Both the position numbers and the translations under genes were made by a program. From assembly GCF_001411555.2 (NCBI RefSeq), contig NC_049909.1, positions 3,519,875 to 3,583,874 on the forward strand: a stretch of DNA of 64,000 bases, in the 5' to 3' direction. This stretch comes from Juglans regia (Eukaryota > Streptophyta > Magnoliopsida > Fagales > Juglandaceae). The notes under the pieces are model-generated. The model had not been told where the DNA came from, made no database searches, and saw only the letters and a list, made by a program, of their open reading frames with translations. This document shows positions 1 through 10,360 of this stretch, in pieces (within the stretch, counting starts at the first letter, position 1; each line of letters opens with the position of its first letter).

Positions 1-189
1 AAATACCAAGATGTGGTCCTTTGTGATGTAGTGCCTATGCATGCTGGTCATATTTTGTTGGGGAAGCCATGACAGTATGATAGGAAGGTGATCCATAATG
101 GGTTAAGGAACATATACAGTTTTGAAAATGATGGAAAACAAATCAAACTTGCTCCTTTAACTCCGACACAAGTCTATGGGGACTAATTG

Positions 190-640
190 AAACTAAAAAG
201 TGAGGTAGCTTAAAAAAGAAACAATGAAAATGAGAGTGATCAAAAAAGAAAGAGTGAAAGTGAGATTGATAAAAAAAGAAAAAGTGAAAAAGAGATTGAG
301 CTTAAAAGTAAGAGTGAAAGTGAGATTGAGCTAAAAAGCCAGAGTGAAGATGAGATTCAGATTGAGAAAAAAAGAAAAAGTGAGGCTGGAATAGAGAAAG
401 AGAGAAAAATGAGAGAGAAAAAAGAAGAGGGTGAGACTAAGACCACAAGAAAAAGAGAGTATGAGTTGAAAAATAATTGTGAGGTCAAGAGTACAAAAAA
501 AGATGAAGAAAAAGAGAGTGAAAAGGAAAAAGTGTGTGAAAGGAAAAAAGAGAGTGAAAAAGAAAAAGAGAGTGGAAATAAAAGAGAGAGTGAAGAAAGT
601 GAGAGAAAAACAAAGAGAAAAGTGAGTTTTTATGCTAAGG
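190..640 (+). repeat. purine-rich degenerate tandem tract
   Basis: About 450 bp are almost entirely A and G on the plus strand, with units resembling AGTGAAAGTGAGATTGA repeated with variation. Translated in the surrounding gypsy frame they give Lys-Ser-Glu-rich peptide repeats. Acidic/basic linkers between protease and RT occur in some plant gypsy elements. The strand asymmetry is strong enough to allow triplex or R-loop formation, but that is inference. Confidence 0.75.
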
Positions 641-1224
641 CGAGTGTTAATACTAACGAGCTTGACGTATGTTTACCTAGTATTGTTGTCTCTTTGTTGC
701 AGGGATATAAGGTTATGATTCCTATCGGTGTGTTTAGTGGATTGCCACCTATTAGGGAGATAAAGCACTACATTGATTTTGTGCCATGTGCGACAATTCC
801 TACCCGACCTTTCTTTGAAGAACATGAGTCATTGACACACTTAAGGGGACAAGATAAGTTGTTGACTAGAATGCATGCTAAGTGGGAAGACTGTATTGAG
901 ACTTTTCCTCATGTATTCAAATACACACAAGGTATGGAAAATTTTGCGGTTGACGCTTTAGCAAGAAGGTATGTCCTTGTCTTCATTTTAGATGCAAAAT
1001 TGTTGAGTCTTGAATATGATAAGGAATTGCATGCTAATGATGATGACTTTGCTAGTGTGTATGGAACATGTGAGAAAGCATCATTTGGTAAGTTCTATAA
1101 ACTAGATTGGTACTTGTTTAGAAAGAATAGATTTTGTGTGCCTACTAGTTTTATGCGTAAGTTGCTTGTGTGTGATGGACATGCTGGTTTGTTGGGTAAC
1201 CTTGGTGTAAGGAAGATTTTTATT

Positions 1225-1800
1225 GTGTTGCATGAACGTTTTTGGGAATATCATTTGCCATTCAATGACGTGTTGCATGGACGTTTGTGGAAGTATCATT
1301 TTTCATTCATTGATGTGTTGCATGAACGTTTGTGGGAGTATGATTTGCCTTTCATTGAAGTGTTACATGAACGTTTGTGGAAGTATCATTTGTCATTCAT
1401 TAACATGTTACATGAACGTTTGTGGCAGTATTGTTTGTCATTTATTGAGTTTTCATATAATTGGAGTGGTTATTTTGGTGTAAGAAAAGCTTTAGGTGTG
1501 TTTTAGGAACGTTTGTGGGAGTATCATTTGCCATACATTGACTTGTTACATAAACGTTTGCGGGAGTATTATTTCCATTTCATTGAGTTTGCATATAATT
1601 GGAGTTGTTATTTTGGTATAAAGAAGATTTTAAACATGTTCCATGAACGTTTGTGAGAGTATCATTTATCATACATTAACTTGTTGCATGAACGTTTGCG
1701 GGACTATTATTTTCCTTTTATTGAGTTTGCATATAATTGGAGTAGTCATTCTGGTGTCAAGAAAACTTTAGACATTTTGTATAAACATTTATGTTGGTCT
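1225..1800 (+). repeat. 45-bp and 138-bp nested tandem array in integrase
   Basis: Five 45-bp units start at 1225, 1270, 1315, 1360 and 1405, each encoding a 15-residue peptide of the form xLHERLWxYxLxFIx. From 1405 a longer 138-bp unit takes over, with starts at 1405, 1543 and 1681. It adds FAYNWS and FGVxKxLxxxx segments. The peptide mixes two parts of integrase that are normally far apart: the N-terminal zinc-binding region (FGVxK..LHE) and the segment after the catalytic core (LPFIEFAYN). At the right end ordinary integrase sequence resumes (MMKRDV near 1800). Confidence 0.85.
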
Positions 1801-1815
1801 ATGATGAAGAGAGAT

Positions 1816-2300
1816 GTTACGGCACACCCGTCATATGGTGCATCACTCCACCACATGGAGTACATTCCATGTGTACTCCCTTCACACACGCTATGCCTCA
1901 CAGAGTACACTCCACGTGTACTCCTCCCATTCCCCTTATCCCAGACTACGCCACAAGAGTACACACTCTCTTCCTAATCCACACGATGCCATGCCACCAT
2001 TGCAGCACAGTTCATAACACTACACATCACACTTCCCAACTACGCCCAACACTTTACTACGCTGCACATCACAATTACTAACAGCACAGTCCACAACCTA
2101 ACCAACCAACCAACTAACATATAACATAAATAACAAGGGAGAGAAGGTTATACCATCGACATGATAACGTGTGCGTTGCTCGCTGACCGTCATGGTCGAT
2201 TACATCGGAAGGGTCGTACGTGGCCGCTAAACCACGTACGGTGGCTATCCACCATGTATGGTGGCTGTCCACCATATAAAGTGGTGGTTTGGCCCTAGGG
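1816..2300. other. non-coding stretch with short inverted repeats
   Basis: No gene is visible. Two near-identical stems GAGTACA-N7-TGTACTC lie at 1858-1878 and 1903-1923; the second contains a CACGTG core. The part up to about 2,100 is rich in CA/ACAC. At 2232-2287 three imperfect units carry CCACCAT-GT-ATGGTGG-like inverted repeats next to GTACGG motifs. It may be the far end of the neighbouring minus-strand LTR, but I could not find a terminal TG/CA there. Confidence 0.4.
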
Positions 2301-3646
2301 CTAGGATAGGGGAGGCCAAGGGAGGCTGAAGGTGGTCTTCAAGGTGGCTGGGGTGGTAGAGCACTGCGGAGCCGTGGGCTTCCAAGGGAAACCCATGGGT
2401 ATTAAAGCATGGAAATGGAAGGGGAAGGCTTGGCTGGTATTGGTTGGCCATGGAGGAGCTCAGGAGGTTGTTGTTGGAGCTATAGTGGCAAGGTGGAGGC
2501 AGCACAACAGCAGATCAAAGCCAACGGGTGGAACCCGTGTGCTAGAGGGTGAGGAAGCTTGGGAGAGGGGGAGGGCTTGGCTGGAATGGAGGAGCTCGGG
2601 GAGGAGTCTTAGTGGCCATGGGAGGTGCTTGGTGGAGCTAAAACTAGCACACAGCGGCAGTAGGGCCGTTGGTGGCCTTAACCCGTGTGAAACCCATTTT
2701 TATGGGTGTTGTGCGAGTGTGCGACGGAGAGGGAGAGGGAGGTCTGTGGTGGCTGGGTTTGTGAGAGGTGCGGTGGCCTGGGTAGCCGCGTACGGCGGCG
2801 CAAGGAAGAGAAATGAGTTTTGTCCATTTCGGTTGGCTTACCATGTGAAGAGAGAGAGAGCTGTGCGGTGGAGGCTGGCTTCGGTGGTGGAAGCTCGTCG
2901 GCGAGAGAGGACACCGGTGGTGGTGGCGGTGAGGTCAGGCGGCGCACGGCGACGCCAGGCTGGGCTATGGAAGAATCAGTGAGGAGAGGGGCAACGTGCA
3001 GTGTGTGACGTAAGGGAGGGGGACGAGGGAGAGAGGGAAGGGAAAAGTGAGGGGGAAAGTGAGGGGGAAAGAGAGGGGGTCTGGGTTTTAATCCTGATCC
3101 CTTCATCTTGGGATCCTCAAAACGATTTAATGGTGGAGGATTTAAACACTGACTTAAAATGCGTAAACATTAACTTAATTAAACTTTAGCATATAAAATA
3201 AAATTCCTTCATCATTAATAAAATAATGAAGTCTTATTTAATATCTTTAAAAGAATTAAACCATTTAAATAAATTAAAGTTTTCTACATAATTCAATCCC
3301 ATAATATTTTAAATAACTGAAATTATTTTAATAATAATATTAAAATGATTTCCAACAATTATAATTTTTTTGGAGCTCTTCAAGAATATTATAATTGTCG
3401 TATTTAAAATCAAGTTTAGTTCAGTAACACTGGAAATACCTCATATAAATATTTCCAATGCATTCAAAACACTGGGCGAACTTTAGAACTTACATAATAT
3501 CTTTAGAAACATGCCATCGAGGTTTGGCACGTATAATGAGGCTTGTGGTCACTAGAGATAAGGCCCAGACAGTGACATAATTTCTGCTCTTGGAATTTGC
3601 TTACGTTAGAAAGGAGCGTACGTCATAAGGAAGGAGCAGGGTGTTA
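2300..3646 (-). mobile_element. gypsy LTR on the minus strand, left boundary unclear
   Basis: Read on the minus strand the element starts at 3646 with TGTAACACCC, a typical Ty3/gypsy LTR start. Bases 3,050-3,646 are clearly similar, in reverse complement, to the LTR at 54,548-55,157: AT-rich 5' part, then a GGATCCCAAGATGAAGGG-like stretch, then a pyrimidine-rich tract on that strand. The remaining 2,300-3,050 is GC-rich and purine-rich on the plus strand. It holds overlapping open frames of 216 residues (plus) and 142 residues (minus, Pro-rich) that match no family I know. I read them as LTR leader sequence. The terminal TGTTACA at 3640-3646 abuts truncated LTR1 sequence directly. Confidence 0.65.
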
Positions 3647-4396
3647 CAGAATGCGATATGGTCTGCGCCATTAGACTTAGTTGATTATTTAGGATTTTAT
3701 GGTGCAATAATCTCATTTTTCAGTTTTTGGACGAAAAGCTTATTCGAAAACACATTTTGTTTATTTCGAGACACTTCGGGGTTGTGATAAAGAATTGCAC
3801 AATTAGTTTAGTATGTATATTGAGGATTTTTATAGTGCAAAATCTATTTTTCACTTTTCCGGAGTGAATAGTAATCTCAATAGTAACACCTAGTACAATG
3901 TTTTCAGAATCACAGTATGAAATGTCAAAATTAGGTTAGAGAAGTTTTATTTGGACACATGGAAAGATCTTTGCCATACTTGGTGAATAGTATTGGACAC
4001 TTATCACCAAGAGAAACCATGAGATGGATTGTGAAGGAAATCAAGGTGTGAGATCATGCCACCTAAGCAAAACCCTATTCCATCCAACCATCCAAATTGT
4101 GCCAAACCAAAGAGGGTTTCAACCCTAGTGAAACCCTAAATGGTTGGAATCCAATTGAAATGCTAAAAGCTTGGTTGAAACTGAAATCCTAAAAGGTTTT
4201 CCCAAACCCTAAAGTTGGCCTCCAAACCTTATTTGATTCAATTTTTAGCATTGTGTTTAATCACTTGATTAAATCACTTCCACAATCTATTAATTCCTCA
4301 AATTCAAACAAAAAGATCCCTGAGTAGAGGCTTCCTACCTGCCATGTGCAGGACTGACCTTTTTACCTATTTTGTGTGGTAGTGTGTGTGGAAACT

Positions 4397-5848
4397 ATGG
4401 AGGAAGATCTTGAGAAGATGTGTGGAAAACTATCCCTGACCGATCAGGAAGAGGAAGTCGTGGTAGTGGATGAAGAGTCTCTGGATGGTGCGCTAGGTAG
4501 AAGTGAAAAATGTCTGTTGTTTAAACTGTTCACTGATAAACAGTTTAATAAGGAGGCGTTTAAGAGTACTATGAAGCGTCTATGGCGCCCTGGTAAGTCT
4601 ATCTCCATTCGAGATGTTAATGCTAATCTATTTATTGCTGAATTTGAGGATCCATGGGATAAAGAACGCGTTTTCAGAGAGGGACCTTGGGCTTTTGATA
4701 AGCACTTGGTTCTCACAAATGAGGTGAATGGGTTGCAGCAGGTACATCAAGTTACTTTCCCTGAGGCGCTCTTCTGGGTTCGTATCCATGATCTCCCGAT
4801 TATGGCTAGGAATTGGAAGATGGGACACATAGTAGGGAAGGAAGTTGGTATTGTGGTGGAGGTCGATTTGGAGAAGGATGCACTGGCTTGGGGGGAGTAC
4901 CTGCGTATCAGGGTTAAGTTGGATGTCACTAAGCCCTTGTTACGTGGTAAGAAGGTTTGTGTGGGATCTTCAAATCCCTTTTGGGTTCGGTTCTCTTATG
5001 AACGACTTCCAAATTTTTGCTACATATGTGGTACGCTTGGTCATAATCATAAGGAGTGTACTCAGTGGAGGCCATTGATGGACAAGTTTTCAATCTCTGA
5101 GTTTCCATATGGTCCCTGGTTGCGTGCAGGGAACTTTGGCGATTATAGAGGACCTGTACACAAGAGGCAGAGAAACCATGATGGTAGTAGTTCTCCGATG
5201 AAGCATGGGCTAGACCAGTCTACCGGAGAATCTTCGAGTGATTGAAATGTAACTGCTTCTGAGGATAATGTGGGAGCGGCGGATATTGTGGAGGAAAGTT
5301 GTGATAATTGTCAGGTTTCGTTACTAGAGATTCGCAAGGTGGGTCCTATAACTGATGCGGATAAGGTGGCGAGTAGTTTGGCAACTGATCAAAGTCATGA
5401 TAAGATGAAACTAGTAACTGATGAGGGTGTAATGGAGAGTTGCATGGCAACAAAGCAAAGTCAACAAAAGTTGAAATTTGTAACTACTGCGAAAGTTAAG
5501 GGCCATGCAGTTGCATCTCGACAGAAGGGTATTTGTGACATTTCAACAGTGAAGGCTAATATGGGTAATATTTCTGGTAGGAAGGAAGTTTTGAATGCAG
5601 AGGTAGAGTTGAGGAAGTCTTATGGAGGGATTCGTACATGGAGGCGAATTTTAAGGTCTCAGGTGCACCATTCTCCTTTTGAAAGTGCCTCTGGGAGGTC
5701 AAAACGGCATCATGAGTCGGAGGATGTGTTGGAGATTACTGGCAATTCTAAGAGACTTAAAAGTAATACTACATGTAATAATGGAAGGGAGGGTTCCATT
5801 TCCCAGGATGCGGTGGTGGCTGGAACACAGCCCCACCCAGCTCAATGA
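4397..5848 (+). pseudogene. LINE-1 ORF1, RNA-binding protein with CCHC knuckle
   Basis: The ORF1 product of plant L1 elements binds element RNA and is needed for ribonucleoprotein formation. I chose the ATG at 4397 because the open frame upstream of it has only GTG-type starts. The N-terminal half (roughly residues 40-190) resembles the DUF4283 domain common to these proteins, with an FxDPWDKERVFREGPW core. A CCHC zinc knuckle of spacing C-x2-C-x4-H-x4-C is encoded at about 5018-5059. An in-frame TGA at 5243-5245 cuts the frame after Ser-Ser-Asp. The same frame then stays open to the TGA at 5846-5848, with a polar, low-complexity tail. Without that stop the product would be about 480 residues, usual for the family. 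Its stop overlaps the ORF2 start. Confidence 0.88.
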
Positions 5849-8800
5849 AGATCCTTAGTTGGAATACACGAGGGCTTGGGAACCCTCGTGGTATTCGTAC
5901 TCTTGCTGATTTACTCAGAAGAGAAGATCCCGATGTTTTGTTTTTGCAAGAAACAAAACTGAATGCTGCAAAAATGGAATTCTATAGAGTTAGATTTAAG
6001 TTTAATTGTTGCTTAACTGTTGACGCGGCTGGTAGAAGTGGGGGCCTTGCTTTATTATGGAAGCAAGATGTGCCTCTGTCCATTCTAAGTTATTTAGCAT
6101 CACATATTGATGCTATGGTAACTAACATGACACGAACCTGGTACATGACAGGTCTATATGGTCAACCTGATACTGCAAGACGGATGGAAACTTGGAATCT
6201 ACTAAGAAGTTTGAGGAGGTATCCTGAGGAGGCTCGGCTTGTATTTGGGGACTTCAATGAAATTTTATCAGTACAGGAAAAATGGGGGGGAAGAGATCGA
6301 CCACAATAGCAAATGGTTGATTTCCAACAAATAATTTTAGATTGTGAGTTAAGGGACCTTGGTTTCTGTGATCCACAATATACTTGGTGCAATGGTAGAC
6401 AAGATATGGCTCGTGTTTATGAGAGACTGGATAGATTCCTTGGAAATGTCTCTTGGTGTAATCTGTTCACTTGAGCCTCAGTCACTCATGGTTCTATCTC
6501 TTATTCTGATCACCTCCCACTATGGATTGAGCTGGAGGGCCCCCAGTCAAGACGAGGAGGTGCTAAGCCTTTTAGGTTTGAGGCAATGTGGATTGGTGAA
6601 ATTGAATGTTCAAGAATTATACAGCAGGAGTGGCTTGCTGCAGTTTCCTCAAATGGAATGCAGGGTGTTATGGAATGTATTTATAATTGTAGCAGTAAGT
6701 TACAAAGGTAGAACAAATCAAAGTTTGGTAAGGTCCAGGTCAAGTTGAAAGAAGCAAAGCACAAACTCTTCATGGAACAAAGTAAGGATCCAACAGCATT
6801 AAATACAAAGGAGATTGATGAAGCTTTAGTTGAAGTTTAGAAATGGATGGAGAGGGAGGAGATAATGTGGAAACAGAGATCAAGAGCTTTATGGTTAGCA
6901 GAAGGGGATCAGAATACTAAGTTTTTCCATGCTAAAGTATCTCAAAGAAAGAGAAAGAATGGCTTATCAAAACTAATGGATGCCAGTGGCTGTTGGCAGG
7001 AGGGAGAACATTGTGACAGACTAATTGTTAATCACTTTTCTTCCTTGTTTACTTCTGCAGGATCTAGAGATCAAGAAGTGATTCTTGATAAAATGGAGAG
7101 GAAGGTCTCAAATGAGATGAATGTCGAACTTATTAAACCCTTCATAGCTGTTGAAGTTCTTCAAGCTTTGAAAGAGATGCATCCCTACAAAGCACCAGGG
7201 CCTGATGGTCTGCCACCTCTCTTTTTCCAGAAATTTTGGCCTGACATTGGTACATCCATTACAAATGCTGTTCTACAGGTTTTGAATCATGGAGAAATGC
7301 CTCAAGCTCTCAATCACACTTTCATCACTCTGGTCCCTAAGAAGAAGAGTCCTCAAACAGTAAATAACCTTAGACCAATTAGTTTATGTAATGTTGCATA
7401 TAAACTAATTTCTAAGGTCATTGCTAATAGAATCAAGCAAGTGTTACCTATGATCATCTCAGATACTCAGTCCTCTTTCATACCTGGCAGACTCATCACG
7501 GATAATGTACTAGTGGCCTATGAAGTTTTACACTATTTGAAGAGAAAGAAGAAAGGAAAGAAAGGTTTTATGTCTATCAAGCTTGATATGAGCAAAGCTT
7601 ATGATAGAGTCGAATGGAGTTTTATTGAATCTGTTATGAGCAAATTGGGATTCCATGAGAAGTTAATTCAGCTTGTGATGATGTGTGTGAGGACTCCTAT
7701 TTTTTCAATTCTGATTAATGGCTCTCCTACTGGTCTTATTGTTCCTTCTCGAGGGTTGAGGCAAGGAGATCCTATTTCTCCTTATCTATTCCTCTTGTGA
7801 ACTGAAGGGTTGATTAGCCTTTTGAGAGAGGCTGAAAGAACTAATTATGTTACTGGATTACAGATTTGTCGTGGAGCTCCTAAACTGAATCATCTGCTTT
7901 TTGCAGATGATAGCTTGATTTTCTGTAATGCTGATGTGGAAACAAATGTAAGGTTGCAAACTCTTTTAGAGCAATATGAAGTTGCCTCAGGTCAGCAGTT
8001 GAATAGAGAGAAAACATCAATGGTTTTTAGTGCTAATGTGAATCAGCATAACAGGCATGCTATTATGAATTTGTGGTGCTCAACTCAATTGCAACACTAT
8101 GACAAGTACCTTGGGCTACCAACTATGGTGGGCAGGTCCAAATCGAGGGCATTTGCAGGCATTAAGCACAAAGTTTGGCTCAAGTTGCAAGGTTGGAAGG
8201 GGAATATGTTCTCTCAAGGGGGTAAGGAGATCCTCGCAGTAGCTATGGAAATTCCATCTTATGCCATGAGTTGTTTTAAGCTTCCACCAAGGCTTTGCTC
8301 TGATATAGAGAGTGTGATGGCAAGGTATTGGTGGGGTCAGAAGCAGGAGGAGAGAAAGATCCATTGGCTAAGCTGGAAGAAGATGTGCAATTCGAAATTT
8401 GTGGGAGGCATGGGGTTCAAGGAGCTTGAGGTTTTCAATATGGCTTTGTTGGCAAAACAAGCTTGGAGATTATTGCAAAATAAGGATAGTTTATTCCATA
8501 AAATGTATGCAGCTCGATATTTTTCTGATGGGAATCTGTTGAAGCTTCTCTTGGAGGAAATCCTTCCTATGCTTGGAGGGGTATTTGGGAAGCAAAGAGG
8601 CTGCTAGTGCAAGGTGGCAGATGGAATGTGGGAAATGGAAGTTTAATCCATATTTTGAATGATGTTTGGCTACCTGGATTTAGAAATTTGAGACAAGCAC
8701 TGGGATATGAACAGAGTACTGAACATAGTAGCCCGCTGGACAATAAAGTGTTCTCTCTTATTGATTAAAGTACTAAATGGCCAAGGTTAGAGCTCTTTTC

Positions 8801-9953
8801 AATCCAAACATGGTGGAGGCTATACTTAGATTGCATCCAAGTCATACTGGTGCTGCTGATCATTGGCTGTGGGAACATGAGAAGTCAGGTTCTTTTTCTA
8901 TCAAAAGTGCTTACAGTTTCTTTAAAACTATCTTGGAATCAGAACATGGGGAATCCTCTAATGGGGCCGTGATGAAAAAATTCTGGACTGCTCTATGGAA
9001 GTTACAAGTTCCTCATAAAGTTAAGGTTTTTGCATGGAGGGCGTGTAAGGATTGTTTACCAACAAAGGCAAACCTGATCAAAAGAAAACTAGACATTGAA
9101 GGCAAATGTTGTTTTTGTCAACATCCATTAGAGGATTTGAGGCATGTGCTGATATTATGCCCTTCCACCTATGGTTTTTTAAGGAGTAGGTTTGCTGTTC
9201 TCCAAATCAGCTCTTTTCTCACTACTGCAATGGATATTTTATTCAAGGGCAATTTTAAGGATCTGTCGGATTTCTTCTTGATGGTTTGGGCTTTTTGGTT
9301 CAGAAGGAACAAGATGGTTCATGAACAGATTGCTTTACCACCTCAGCAGGTTATTGGATTTGCTTTTACAAAGAAATTGCATAGTGTTGTGGTTAGACAG
9401 CAGTTGGGGAACCATATTTCTAAAAACATGGTGTACATATGGTCACCCCCTCCAGAAGACTCTCTTAAGCTAAACATTGATGGGGCTCTCTTTTTATTTA
9501 AACAAAGCTGGTATGGGCACGGTTTTGAGGAACCATATGGGTGAAATTCTTATGGCATGTAGTAGAGTGGAATCTATTTCTCTGGAACCAGAACAAGTTG
9601 AAGCTATGGCTTTATTGAGAGGCCTTCAATTGTGCATGAGCTTGGGTATACCAAAGCTGATAATTGAAAGTGACTGTTTGTTCCTAGTTGAAGAGGTTAA
9701 TAGATCATCTAAGTCAAATGCAGCTATACAATCTGTGGTAGCAGAGGTAAAAGGATTAATGCAAACTTTCCCTCAGTGCAACTTTCAACATTGCAGTAGA
9801 TTCACAAATGAGGCTGCCCATCGACTTGCAAGACATGCTTGGTCTATTGAAGATATGCTTATTTGGTGGAATAGTGTACCTCTTTTCATTGAGAATGTAA
9901 TTTTCATTGATCAACACTATTGTAACCTATCTCAAGGTGTTATGCCTTTATGA
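5845..9953 (+). pseudogene. LINE-1 ORF2, endonuclease-RT-RNase H polyprotein
   Basis: This protein nicks target DNA and reverse-transcribes element RNA at the nick. Domains in order: an exonuclease-endonuclease-phosphatase endonuclease from 5845 (SWNTRGL, LQETK, FGDFNEI, then SDH near 6510); reverse transcriptase about 7,180-8,030 ([20 protein letters not shown], and the catalytic FADD in LLFADDSLIF near 7,900); a Cys/His zinc-ribbon-like segment about 9,000-9,170 (CCFCQ...H...CP); RNase H about 9,465-9,880 (Asp in NIDGAL, Glu in EQVEAM, Asp in ESDC). Breaks: stops at 6307-6309, in the 6,470 region, at 6838-6840 and 7798-7800, and frameshifts near 8,545 and 9,500. The ATG at 5845 overlaps the ORF1 stop as ATGA. 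The 3' UTR after the stop at 9951-9953 is only about 20 bases. Confidence 0.9.
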
Positions 9954-9973
9954 AATGAATGTTCTTTCCTATC

Positions 9974-9993
9974 AAAAAAAAAAAAAAAAAAAA
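9974..9993 (+). other. poly(A) tail of LINE-1
   Basis: Twenty consecutive A residues lie at the junction with the right-hand target duplication (9992-10006), sharing its first two A's. This marks target-primed reverse transcription. Confidence 0.9.
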
Positions 9994-10353
9994 TTTCTCA
10001 AATTCATGTTATGACATCATTATCCAACTCTTTAAACCTTGGGAATTTGACTGGGTTAAGAAAAATTAGATTTGGGCTTGATAGCATTTCAAACCCTAAC
10101 CAAACCCTATTTAAACCCCAAATGAAGTCCACTTGTTTAAGGCCCACGAATTTTGCCCACCTTGGCAAAGTTTATTGAGGAAGCTTTCCCCCACCCAAGA
10201 CAGACCAACCTCTGCCCTTAACAACCCCAAATAGTCGCATGATGTGAGAGGGAAATCTACCTCATCACCCCCTTTACACGGCAACAGCAGTAGCCCACTC
10301 CGCTCCACTATTCTTGCCTTTTTGTGACATAACCACCATACCTCAAGATGTCA

Positions 10354-10360
10354 TATAAAG
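10354..10360 (+). promoter_or_regulatory. TATA-like box of LTR1
   Basis: TATAAAG lies in the middle of the LTR in the transcription sense deduced for it. Equivalent boxes occur in LTR B, A4 and C at similar relative positions, which is the main support. Confidence 0.5.

Larger units (their letters stand above)
1..1815 (+). pseudogene. Ty3/gypsy polyprotein remnant, internally deleted
   Basis: One reading frame (frame 1) can be followed from base 1 to about 1,800. It starts in the region after the protease (hydrophobic LLGKP motif), with an in-frame TGA at 70-72 and a TAA at 184. A Lys/Glu/Ser-rich linker follows (about 190-640), then the start of the reverse transcriptase (GLPPIREI near 738). 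Between about 805 and 830 it jumps directly to the end of the RNase H (HLRGQDKL, then DALARRY), so the RT palm, with its catalytic aspartates, and most of RNase H are gone while the frame is kept. Next comes the N-terminal part of integrase, which runs into a 45/138-bp repeat array. The 365-residue open stretch 409-1,506 is therefore a deletion derivative, not a gene with a new function. The lineage looks like a chromovirus-type plant gypsy element. Its 5' part lies outside the window. Confidence 0.85.
4307..9991 (+). mobile_element. LINE-1, L1-type non-LTR retrotransposon
   Basis: A 15-bp target duplication (4292-4306 and 9992-10006, 14 of 15 matching, core CTCAAATTCA) flanks a 5.7-kb unit ending in an A-tract at 9974-9993; the last two A's of that tract are also the first bases of the right-hand target duplication. 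It carries an ORF1 with a CCHC knuckle, then an ORF2 with endonuclease, RT, a zinc-ribbon-like segment and RNase H. The flanks rejoin into LTR1 sequence, which confirms insertion into that LTR. It is full length but dead: ORF1 has one in-frame stop, ORF2 has several stops and at least two frameshifts. Confidence 0.93.

Noticed and set aside
1102..1299. Minus-strand and alternate-frame ORFs inside the gypsy and LINE coding regions
   Set aside because: Shadows of the coding frame on the other strand or in other frames.
2245..3106. Overlapping plus and minus frames in GC-rich DNA
   Set aside because: Compositional open frames in an LTR leader; no recognisable domain, and the homologous LTR at 54.5 kb does not keep them.
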